Shown here one piece after another: positions 1 to 14,200 of a DNA stretch of 64,000 nucleotides (its first letter is position 1; the number at the start of each line of letters is the position of its first letter). The notes beneath the pieces were generated by a model. It ran no database searches and was not told the DNA's origin. It saw only the letters and a list, made by a program, of their open reading frames with translations. Source of the DNA: Hoplostethus atlanticus (Eukaryota; Chordata; Actinopteri; Trachichthyiformes; Trachichthyidae); assembly GCA_034670405.1 (NCBI GenBank), contig JAXDDX010000016.1, forward strand, positions 888,501 through 952,500. The letters are read 5' to 3'. Made by a program: the position numbers and the translations under genes.

Positions 1-3089
<3,089 letters not shown>

Positions 3090-3675
3090 TTTGCCTGGGT
3101 TGGTCTAGTCCTCTGGAAGGAAAAATGAGAGGAGGGAAGAGAGGAGAAAGTGGGAGGAGAGGGGGGGTAATTGTATTACCTATTAAACAAGTATTGATAA
3201 ACCACCATTTATGAGCACCATATATTGGCTTGCATTTGATGACAGAACGTTTCTCAGTCAATTTCCCGAGATAAGCACGAGAGAGATCAAAGGAACAGGC
3301 TTGATAAACTATCTATGACCACAGAATACAATCCCATGTAAACCCATGGAGTTTATTAGTCTTGCGAGCATTTAAGTGGTAAGATCACAACTTTGCTTGC
3401 AAGTTTAGAATCCATATGTACATTAAAAAGCATTGAAACAACTTCATAAGAAACTACAACTGGATCAAAATAAGTCAAAGTGAATTTCATTGCAACTGTC
3501 TCATTGACGTCACACCAAACCCATGCATGTTCCCAGGTGATCCAACGAGACAAGCGGCCTGTTGCTCAGGCCTCGCTGACTGAAATGATTTAACAGGTAA
3601 TTACCGTTTGTGAGATGCTTCAGTCTGTCTCGCGACTCCGGGTGTGAGTGGGGACGAGCAAACTTACGCTGCGTG

Positions 3676-3682
3676 TATTTAT
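3676..3682 (-). promoter_or_regulatory. gapdh: TATA-like box of gapdh
   Basis: The minus strand reads ATAAATA about 25-30 nt upstream of a GC-rich segment (3605-3655) that ends in a consensus-like donor (gtaatt) and would be the non-coding first exon. The acceptor before the coding start is at about 3115. The position fits a core promoter, but the transcription start is inferred, not seen. Confidence 0.45.
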
Positions 3683-3699
3683 GATTGACCAGAGGTTAG

Positions 3700-6600
3700 A
3701 CCACGCCCCTTAATGGACGCTGCTCCTCGCCACGCCCACTCTGAATGTCAAGGTCGTCTGTCAACAGTGACAGGCTGGTTTCTGGACTTCATGTGAGTGT
3801 AAGTCAAGTTAAATAACAGACTATTACTTCTCTGTAATCAAATCATCTTCCTCTTGCTACTAATTATCAGCTTACATTTTTGTTCAGCTGACATTCCCTG
3901 TTGTAAGGAGTGTGTTCACTGTGATTTCTGTAGCAATCAGACAGAGATTTATGCTATTTCAATAGAAGCATACTCAAAATGTTGCCTCTTTCTTGTGTTT
4001 CTGCCTTCCTTGTGTTTAAGTATGAGGTCTAGATATAGATGGGGGGACATACACAGACATAAAATGACCTTAGATAGTGGAATGAAAAAAGAGAGGGGTC
4101 TCTGACTGACCTTCTCAGTAAATAGAAAGAGCCACAGAGAGAGAGAGCAAATGGGGGATCAAATCTCTGTCTTCCCGACTGTGACATTTAATGTTGAAAG
4201 ACCATGACCCTTCACTTTCAACCACCCTCTCACGCTTCCTCTCCCTATGTCTCCCCTATCCCCTCACCAGTTCTCTCTCTGTCCAGGCTAGCAGAAGTCG
4301 ATGGCTGTGCCTTGGTTACTCAGCGTGAACACATGATCATTGCGCATGTGCAGTGTAGGCATCTTCAGATGTGTTGCTCAGTGTGATTGAGTCTGTCTAC
4401 TCAGTTGAGTAGTGGCTACATGCCAGCCAGGTTCTATGGAAATGTTTCCCCAAAGAGATGTAACTCTCACTTCATTCAGAATGCAAAGTGCCAAGTTATT
4501 GGCCACATATCAGACCGGTCTTGTATGCTGAAGTAAGATTTCTTCATGTTTCTTCATTGTACACAGAATGTGAGGAGGCTTTCTTCTCTCCATTTATTTT
4601 GACTCCCTTGTACAGTAACACTGTTGGCATTTGGAGTGAAAGAAAGAAACCATACCCCTTGGAACACAATAGAAAGTGCAGAGTTTTAATAATGAGGGTG
4701 TCATTTTAAACCATTTCATACTGAATCCTTGTGGAATCATCCCCCTAGCTGTATACTGGGCCTCTCCAGTCAATTGAAACCTTACCCATCTTGTCACCAC
4801 AGCAAACCACACGTGTGCAATACTTTATGTAACTAACTATACCCTGGACAGACATGCAGGCAGATGACATGCAGCAATCCATACTTTCTAACATAGCATA
4901 ACATGTAGTAAAGCACATTCTGCAGCATGCTGACAGTCATGCTACTCTGTACCAACAATACTCTGTACCACTCTGCCAGTGGCGATCTGTTCTGTGGCTG
5001 CCAGCCAATTGCCTGGGCATATCTGAACTACCACAACCCTGAGTGAATGCACACCAGCCTTGGCCCCTGCTTTGCAGCTTAAGGTCAAAGAGGCGAAGTA
5101 AAGGTCAAGGCTAAGATTAGATGCTAGCCATGCTGGCCATGGCATACACTCTGTACTGTATATGACCTGACTGTCCCTCATACAGATTACATGTACATTC
5201 TGTCATTTTAGATCACAACCATGCCAACGCTATTATTATTATTATTATTTATTTTGGTTCCTTTATGAAAGGGCAATTGTAATGGCCAACTAGAAAATTA
5301 TGTATTTAATACACATGCCACTGAAGTACAGCAAGATTAACTAATGTTATCAATATAAAGGTGAGTTTTAGTTTAGCCTACTTTCTCTGAAAGTGCACTA
5401 AAATACCATTTGACTCACTACATGCATGTTTGCATCTGAGAGGTGGGCCTTAAACTAGACTGATACTGCTTGTGTCCTGTAGTAGTCCAGTGCAAAGTCT
5501 GGAGGGCACTCGTGGTTGTGAGCGCTTGTAAATTAGATAAATAATGGAATGAGACTGACATCTAGTGTTGTGGTAGAAAACTGCATCCAAGTCTCTAACA
5601 TCTACCCAGAAACAAATACCAGATAATCATACTAAATAATATGAGCTTCTGTTACAAAATATTTTTCACTGACAAAGCAAGTAACAGAAATACAGAAGTT
5701 GAAATGGTTTCCTACATATGCTATTTATATTATTGAGTATAAATTCACCTTGGCCCCCCTCCCAGTGTCAAGTAGATGTGCAGAAAAGATCTCAACTTTA
5801 CTAGTTGAGGTCCAATTAGGATGACAAATTTAAGAGATTAGAGTGAAAACCTCATTTCATGGTTGCTCTCACATCTTTCACAAATCACCAGGATCTTGAA
5901 AAGTTCTCTACCGGCATTATTGGTGCTCACTTAACGAGCTCAAGAAATCTGCAAGAACTGTGGTAGTGTTTTTCCTCCCCGAGTTGCTGTCAAGTTAATT
6001 TTGGGTTGATCTACCTGTTGTCATATACACCCCACTCATTTTAACTTTATTCCCCATGGATTTGGCCACATACTTAGTCGACCCTTCTTCCTTTTTTCAG
6101 TGAGTCATAGTCATGCACCTTTGAGTTCGAAAGAAGCAGTCATTCTCAATTTGAGTGCTTTGTTGGTAAAAGGACTCACAGCATGACTGCTAAACATACA
6201 TTTGCATTATATATATATATATATATAAATACTGGAAAGAATATTCTGAGATTATATTACATGAGGATGCCAAATGTTTGTCCTATCCTTTAAGTATTTA
6301 ACGGTGGTAAATCAATTTGGATGCAGTAGTGGGGCTTTATTAGCGTATGACAGAGTGAGATCCAATTCCTAATAGGTTCAACCACCCATACTCCAATGTG
6401 ATGGAGTGCTTAATTCAGCTTGGCTATTGGCAGACTGAACTGAGGTAAAAATATCTGCCGTGAGAAATCGGAGCTCCACTCTGGGAGGAAACGCACAAAT
6501 TGAGATGATGCGCGTCAAAATAGAGCAAAGAACGTATAACGTATATTGGGACGTATAAGATAGAAGTGGTTGTTGGATCTCACAATCCAAATGTCTATGA

Positions 6601-7100
6601 GCATAAACCAGACCAGCACAAACGTCAAATACATTTATTCATGCAAAATATAAGTAAATATAAAAACAAACAAGCAACTGGAATTACAGGTGTCATAATG
6701 TTGTCAAATATCCATGTCCACTACACATGCTTTTCCAAACTATCCCTGGCCTAAAAAAAAATGTACATTTGTCCAAACACTTTTGTAGACAAAGTCGGAA
6801 ATACATAAAGTGCCACTTTACTTTAAACCCAAGTCAAACAATCAATAATTTTATGTAAACATAGCTCCCATGGTCTTAATATATAGTTTGATACTCACAC
6901 ATGGAAAAGAACTACAGCTGTCCCTGTCCCCAGAACAGTGTAAAGCATTTGATCTATGGTACCTATGCTAGATGAAACCACATTAGCAATAATACTGCAA
7001 GTATACACCATACTACATGTACTTTGTACTCATGTAAACATCCTTTAATTCACTGCATGTGAATGCCTTTTTATGTGTGGACGTCATCAGTCTTTTCTTC
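3700..7100. other. intergenic stretch without recognisable gene
   Basis: No spliced or single-exon coding segment with family similarity was found here on either strand. It holds an (ATT)n run at 5231-5253 and an (AT)n run at 6209-6227. A minus-strand AATAAA at 6634-6639 may end the natriuretic peptide transcript. Confidence 0.6.
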
Positions 7101-7112
7101 CATTTCTCTCCA

Positions 7113-7745
7113 CTAACAGCCCAGTCCGCTCATGGACCCAATCCGATCCAGTTTCAGGCCAAAGCATCCTCGGTTCCATCCCCTCCGTGACCGGTCTGGT
7201 TCCGCTCGCTTCTGATTGGCCAGGGCCCCCTTCAGCAGGCGGAGCCAGGGGGTCTCACCCTGTGCTTGTAGGTCAGCCCATTTGGGGTACTCGGCTACTT
7301 TGACCCCGGCACCGAACGCCGGGGGATCCTCTGGTTGACTGCTCAACAGGTTCTCCAGGTCATCCAGGGTCAGAAGGTCATTGTATCGCTCCAGAAACTG
7401 CTCCATAAACTACATAAGGAAAAGAACATGCAGTACAATTTAATTGACAGCCACAGTACCAGGGAGAATGCTAATTCAATCAATGATACATTTCATTACT
7501 TCCTCCTCTTATCCTTTCTTGCTCTCCGAACTCCCTCCCTCTCTCTGCCCTATTCTATTTTATTCCCTCATCTATCCACTGTGCCTTTTCCTCCATCCAC
7601 TTTTCTTCCTTTATTTTCCACCAGCCTATCCTCTCTTCCTCTGTACCTGCACAGCATCGGGAGAAGGGTGCAGAGCGCGAGCCTCTGTGTTGTCCAGCGG
7701 TGCCAGCAGGAGCAGAGTGGCACAGAGCAGCACAGGGCACAGCAT
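7113..7745 (-). CDS. nppc: C-type natriuretic peptide precursor
   Basis: Secreted peptide hormone precursor acting on guanylyl-cyclase natriuretic receptors. Two coding exons: 7647-7745 (33 codons) and 7113-7409 (98 codons plus stop), phase 0 junction, 131 residues in all, typical for a fish prepro-CNP. Residues 1 to about 22 form a leucine-rich signal peptide (MLCPVLLCATLLLL). The C terminus carries the 22-residue hormone GWNRGCFGLKLDRIGSMSGL plus GC, with the two ring cysteines 17 residues apart. There is no tail after the last Cys, which is the mark of the C type. A basic RSRR site precedes the hormone. An acceptor at 7772 in front of the ATG and a good donor at 8513 suggest an upstream non-coding exon. 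Teleosts carry several CNP paralogues and I cannot tell which this is. Confidence 0.93.
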
Positions 7746-8170
7746 GGCAGCAGAGTGGAGGGGCAGGACTGACTAGAGCACAAGGGCTGGACACACTGGC
7801 TGCACACAGATACAGGAAAATAGATGCAGATGAATGAAAGTTACTGATGCAACAGGACATGATGATTTTAAAACAATTTGGAGGAAACCTGATACAAATG
7901 TGGCCTTAATGACATCCACATTCTCTCATACTTTTTTTTAAATCAATACTTCATTTTTTTCACACCTGCCTGCTTTCTTTGTCTGTAACCTACGGTATAC
8001 TGTATCATGATATTGTGATTTATGAATAGAGATGCCATCTTGATATATATTAACTTACTTATAATACATTTTATTTTGGAGTTGGTGTGTAACTCCAAAA
8101 CTGCTACATGCTCGGTTTATGTTTAAAAAATAAATACAAATTTAAGGACATAGCAAATGATTTTACTAGT

Positions 8171-8250
8171 TTTCATTTTGTTTCATAATGTGGGCATTGT
8201 GAAGTCCCTTTGAGGCTGTAACGGTGATTAAGGGCTATATAAATAAACCT
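8171..8250 (+). mobile_element. LINE 3' tail, first copy
   Basis: The stretch around GTAACGGTGATTAAGGGC is nearly identical to the end of the LINE fragment at 12785-12835. It runs into an A/T-rich end (ctatataaataaac). It is an isolated 3' end, as left by strongly 5'-truncated target-primed insertion. Confidence 0.6.
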
Positions 8251-8513
8251 GACTCTCATTAAGAACAGAGAAATGACTACAAGAGCTTCAGATTGAGACT
8301 TTAACACTAAAATGAGGTTTCATTACATATAATGGCAACTGCACTTGGTTTTAGGTGTTAATGCAGTATGAAATGTGGAGAGAAGTTATTGTGTAATTAC
8401 ATAGACTGGATAAAATATAAATCTCAAACTGTACCACATGCCTTCTCTATTACCAATCTGAAAAAGTATCCTGCCATTTGAAACAAAAAAATAGTTAGAA
8501 AATTAATACTCAC

Positions 8514-8600
8514 CTTTTCTTGTTATTTTTCTGTCGCAGCTCTGGTTGCCTTTTGCTCTTACAAGCTCTGCTCCATCTCCCACTTTCAGTCTCCTCTCTC
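8514..8600 (-). other. possible non-coding first exon of the CNP gene
   Basis: On the minus strand a segment ending AACAAGAAAAG is followed by the strong donor gtgagt at 8513. A matching acceptor (tgctctag) lies 27 nt before the CNP start codon. The upstream border is unknown and the end given is arbitrary. No reading frame is implied. Confidence 0.3.
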
Positions 8601-9712
8601 AGCTACCTCTCAATAGTTGGCACCTGCTGAAAGCATCACTATCTCTCTCTCACTTGGCTCCTCCTACCCCCTCCCTCCCTCCCTGTGATGAAATTGAAAG
8701 GATGATTTTGCTTCTTGCATCTTTGTTCACTTGGCAGAGGTTGAATGTTGGGGTATCAGCTGGGATGCTGCAGATAACCCCCCCTCCCATCTCCTTTTCA
8801 CTGGAATGATGTCATAGCCTTGGAGAGTGTTTGTCATTGCCAAGGTGACTAGAGGAATCTGGAGAGTGTGTGTGTCTGTATCTCCTGTATGCCACTGGAC
8901 TCCATATACTAAGGTCAAAGGGCAACATCCAGCTGATGGCTTGTCAGTCTGGCCAGTGAGTTGTGAGGTGCACTGTCTGGAAAGGTTGCATAACTATGAT
9001 GCGAACACCCACTAAACCTCCATGACACTCCCCATCCACACAAATAATTCTCAGACTTCGTAGAGGTCACACTCACAGCAACCCCTCAAGTAATTCTTTA
9101 AGTAAAATAATGGATTTAATATGGCTACTACTTCACGTAGAGATTTCTGTCATGGATTTATCTGAATAACACTTGTGTGGTAACCATGATCCAGTCTTAA
9201 TGCAGGTTAGTCTCGCCATCTCCTCTTTGTCTATGTGGTCTTTCCAGTGTGTATTGACCTATCTTCTCGGTTGGGTAAGTTACAGTCTGTCAGTGCCATC
9301 TGCTCCATGTACCCCCTGCCGCCAAATTGCCACAACACTAGCACGGAACAGCACAATCCAACACAGAAACCTCAAAGTTCAGCAGAACCAGATTATTTTG
9401 ATGACATACACCCTTGTAATTCAAACTATACGTCACATACTCAACATGGATTAATATAATGAAAAATAGCTCAATGAATTCTGTCCAATGACCGCAAACA
9501 GGGCAACCTCAGTCACAAAACTTGTGTAATCACAAAATTGTACATTTCCACACCCAATATGGACAAATAGTTGAATTTATTTTTCTATATCACTGAAATA
9601 GTAGATAACTAAGGGTTATTAATCCAATTACAGAAAACAGGGCAATGTCAGTGAGCAAAATTAGTTTTGACAGTCAAACCAGCATTCAATATACAAGGCC
9701 ACACTCCCAACA

Positions 9713-10288
9713 TACACTATATGGCCAAAAGTCAGTGGACACCTGACCATCACACCTATATGAGCTTGCTGGACATCCCATTCTAAAACCATGGGCATTA
9801 ATATGGAGTTGAACCCTTTGCGACTAAACAGCCGCCACTCTTCTGGGAAGGCTTTCCACAAGCTTTTGGAGTGTGTCTGTGGGAATTTGTGCCCATTCAG
9901 CCAAAACAGCATTTGTGAGGTCAGGCAGTGATGTTGGATGAGAAGGCCTGGCTCGCAATCGGCGTTCTAATTCCTCCCAAAGGTGTTCAACGGGGTTGAG
10001 GTCAGGGCTCTGTGCAGGCCAGTAGAGTTCCTCCACACCAAACTCGTCTAACCATGTCTTTATGGACCTCGCTTTGTGCACAGGGGCACAGCCATGCTGG
10101 AGCAGCAAAGGGCCTTCCCCAAACTGTTGCCACAAAGTTGGAAGCGCCCAATTGGCTAAAATGTCTTCGTATCCTGTAGCATTCAGATTACCCTTCACTG
10201 GAACTAAGGGGCCAAGCCCAAACCCTGAAAAACACCTGAACTCAATAACTAGTAAGGGGTGTCCACTGACTTTTGGCCATATAGTGTA
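9713..10288 (-). mobile_element. Tc1/mariner-type transposon remnant
   Basis: The element runs from 9715 to 10286 with matching inverted ends (CACTATATGGCCAAAAGTCA, and its complement at the right) and a TA dinucleotide on both sides (9713-9714, 10287-10288). The minus strand codes for the C-terminal part of a Tc1 transposase, with the PAQSPDLNPVEHLW block of the DDE domain. The N-terminal DNA-binding part and first catalytic residues are missing, so it is an internally deleted, non-autonomous copy. Confidence 0.9.
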
Positions 10289-10299
10289 TGTACACATCA

Positions 10300-11080
10300 C
10301 TTGGCATTCACGGAGTACATTTAAACTTAAACAACAATTTGTCCTTGGATAAAGCCTAACTGGTGGTACAATCAAAATAATATTGTTCACCTATAGTTGG
10401 CAAGTGTCTTTACATAATATATCAATCACAAATACAGAAGTGCACTGCTCTTGTCTTTTAGGAGAGGAGAATGTGTGGGAGAGAGTGGGCGAAGGGAGAG
10501 AGATTAGCAATGAGGGGAGGGGGGTTAAACTACAATGCATGTGATGTCAGTGCAGAGGAACACTGTAGGAGGAAGGTAGGCAGCTGAGAAGAGGATGAGA
10601 GGGGGAACGGCACCAGGCAGAGACTGAGGGGACCTAGAAAAGGGATTGATTACAGAAGCGTAAGGCAACTATGAAATAGCAAATGTGTCAGACAGGACAA
10701 AAAAAAAAAGGAAAAAAAAGAAAAAAGAAAAAAGAAAAAGAGTGGTGAAGAACAACAAGTGAAAGCATTTGACATGCCTGATGAAGACTAAAATTCAATA
10801 TGACAACATGCAGTAAGGGAAAGAGGATCACAAAAGGGAAATGGAGAAGCGAGTGGGGTGGCAACACTGTCTAGGCAAGCTGTGACAGCCCATGAACCAC
10901 CACTGTCCAAACACATAATACGAGCGGACATTCAATGCTTCTAGTAATGACTGCATAAATCTACTTGAAATGACCTACCACACACCCAACCCCTCACACA
11001 TTTGTTAGTCAGCCTCTAGCAGATCCTTCAGTATGCAAAGGCCAGTGAGTGATGCACCTCAAATTGAGACAGACAGTTGC
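10300..11080. other. no gene seen; A-rich tract at 10698-10740
   Basis: Between the Tc1 remnant and the ncapd2 3' end I find only low-complexity purine-rich sequence and no conserved coding segment. Confidence 0.6.
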
Positions 11081-11285
11081 AGGGTTCCTATCAAACCAGA
11101 ACCAGGTTTATTAAAAGAAGTTTTGATTCTGTCATTTCAAACAATAAGTCATCAGACTACTTTTGTTGGTGCAGAGTAGCAACATCTTAAAAACAGTAAG
11201 TACAAGTAAAAACAATTAAAAACACAGAAGATTACAGGTGACATACAAAAATGAGCCAAAAAATAAAAATAAAAAGAGATCAGAG

Positions 11286-14200
11286 TCAGAGACGAGCTCG
11301 TCGGGATGTGCGGGCGATGGGTGTAGTCACTTTGGGAGTCTCACTCTCTGCCATTACAGCATCTGATTGAAAACAAAACATTATTACAACTTGAGATTTG
11401 AAGCCAAGCCTTGGACAGTCCATGGACTCCAGCGGTTCAAGGAATATTATATTCACACTAGTGTCAAAGGCCTGGGCGCTGTCCCACCGAGAAATTCATC
11501 CATGAATACTTTCATGCACACTTTGAACATTTTAAAGCAGACTTTCAGTGAATCATAATCTTGCTCACTTTGGCTAAAGTGTCAAAAATTAAGAGGAACA
11601 CGGACATACTTCGATGGAAAATTATTCAAGTGTGTAAATATAATTTACTTCCTGCTGTAAATACTGTTCAGCAAACCATATAATGGAATTCAATGAGACT
11701 GTCATTTACTGATTTGTCAGCCAGTATAATTTAATTTCTAGAGTAAATTTAGAAATGCAGATTTACCATTTGCCCGCATGCTTTCAAATAATTAATAATT
11801 TTGTATCCCTTCTGTTAGATATTCACAGATTTTAGATTACTGATGTTGCACTCCATAGCTGATGTTCACTTATTTGATTGGCGGGGTAGGACAGTCCTAC
11901 ATTTTCTATTACAGTTGCATAGACTTGGACTTGCAAAATTTGAGTGAGGGGTAAAGTCTGCCAGTCAAACATTGGGATTCAACTTTGGTCGATTTACCTT
12001 GTTCTGTTCACGTTAGCAATGGATCTACCATTGACCATTTTTGCACTCAAATGCAGACCTAATATCACTGACATGCATCACCACCATGTGTGGGCCCTGA
12101 TGCCATCCTTATTACGTGGCCAGCAGAACATGGTGGCTCTCTTATTGGGGCTAAGGACCAGTCTACATACATGTCCCTCTTCTTGCACTATAAAGGGTAA
12201 GAGGGTTTGTCTTGTATAAGTTTACGTACATTTATGTATAGGTTTGTGTGTCCATACGTTAAAAACCTTGGGGAAAAATTCGACCCTACCCTCTCATTCG
12301 AGTTCCATATAAGGAGACCACTAAAACAGCGTTTTATCATCTTCGCAATATTGCCAAGATTCAACCCGATGGTCCAGAATGCTGCTGCCAGAATCCTGAC
12401 CAAAACTAGGAAATTCAACCATATAACGCCCCATCCTATCCTCATTACACTGGCTACCAATTCACGCCAGGTGTGACTTCAAGGTGCTTTTACTTACATA
12501 TAAATCATTACATGGGATGGCACCATCCTACTTATCAGATCTGATTAAACCATATAAACCGTCGCACGCCCTCAGATCACAGGCTACCTGTCTATCCCAC
12601 CATAATAAACTTTTATGCATTGTGTATATGCTGCTTGCCCAACCGTCCTGGTAGGGGGATCCCTCTCGGAGTAGTCCCTCCCAAGGTTTCTTCCAATTTG
12701 TCCCTAATTATGAGTTTTCCCTTGTCCTCTGTTGAGGGTCTAAGGCTGGGGGATGTTGTGTACTAACCATTTACTGTTTCACATGTTGGGCACTGTGAAG
12801 ACCTTTGAGACTGTAACGGTGATTAAGGGCAATACAATTCCTGGTATTTTCAATGGAACTGTGTGTGTGTGTTGTGTGACCAACCTTGAGGAGCTCTCAA
12901 GGTTTGGAGCATATGAACCAAATCAGAATGTGTTCTTTTTCATGTTTATTATAGAAAATGACCCAAGAACATCAAGTTTCATGCTGGATAAATTATATTT
13001 AGCATCATTCCACTTTTGGTAAAACATATAAAAAACAGGTCATTTTGACCAGAACAGAACAGAACATGGGTTAAGAGGATATTTAAGGAAAATCAATTTC
13101 AAGTCCATTTAACAACTGATAATGGGAAAAAAACAATTTTATTTGATAAACACGAGAAAATTGCAAAAATGGAGAATAAATAAATTGGCTGCACTCACCA
13201 TCTTCATCTTCCTCTTCGTCACTGCTAAAAGTGATGACTGGTTTCTTAGATTTTCGGGATTTTTCGGGGGGTCACAAAGCTGTCATCACTGCGATTGGAA
13301 ACAGAGGGCTTTGCTTGACCTGCATGAGAGAAGAAAATGGGTTATTGTTTCCAACGTGCAGAAATCACAGAATAAAGCAAGACGTTTCTTTATGCATCTA
13401 CACACAGCAGTGCCTTTGAAAGTCAAAGGCGGATGTGTGCACTAACCTCTCTTGGCCCTAGTCCGGCCTCTGGTGGGCAGTGGTGTATGTAAGACTGTCT
13501 TCTCACTGGATCCTCCCTCCTTCTGGCTCTCCTCCATCTCAGGGCTTTCTACATTTTCCAGCCCCCGCGTGTGAACCGCTGTCAGCCGCTTTTCAAACTC
13601 ATCCACCTGGGCCTGAGGAGAAATGTACTGTCTATGAACTGAACCAAAGATTATGCCAAAACATTTAAACTAATGCCACATCTACTTTGAAATGTCATCC
13701 CTGCTTTCTCGCCCAATCTTTCCTGCCTCTCTCCAGTATTAACTCTCAAAATAAAGGCAATAATGCCAAAAAAAATAAAATAATTTAATAATCTGTAGTG
13801 CCTTGAGCTGGGGTTTGGCCCCACGGCGGAGCCTAGCGGTGATGGACAGCAGAGGCTGGTACACTCCAGGCTCCGTCAGCTTATCACTGTAACACTCCCA
13901 GCACTCCTGCAGCCTCTTCAGACCACGCTCACACATGGACAGCAAAGACAGAGACACAGCCAGGTCACACCACTGACGCTCCGTCCTGAGGAGAGGGGCA
14001 GAATGGAAGAGAGGGGTGGGATGGATGAGAGACCAAGAAAACCTGATTAGAAACCATGTGAAATGCATAGTAATTGAAGATCCAAGACAGAGCTCATCAT
14101 TCAGGTCAGCTTTGACCTGGAATTTGGCCCAAATCTCATTTTCCTGGACCCTGGTATGCCTGATTCACTTTGCCATTGTGTAATATAAAATGTCCTTCCT

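Noticed and set aside
7555-7860. Overlapping frames antisense to or shifted against the CNP first exon
   Set aside because: They lack similarity and are shadows of the signal-peptide exon and C/T-rich sequence.
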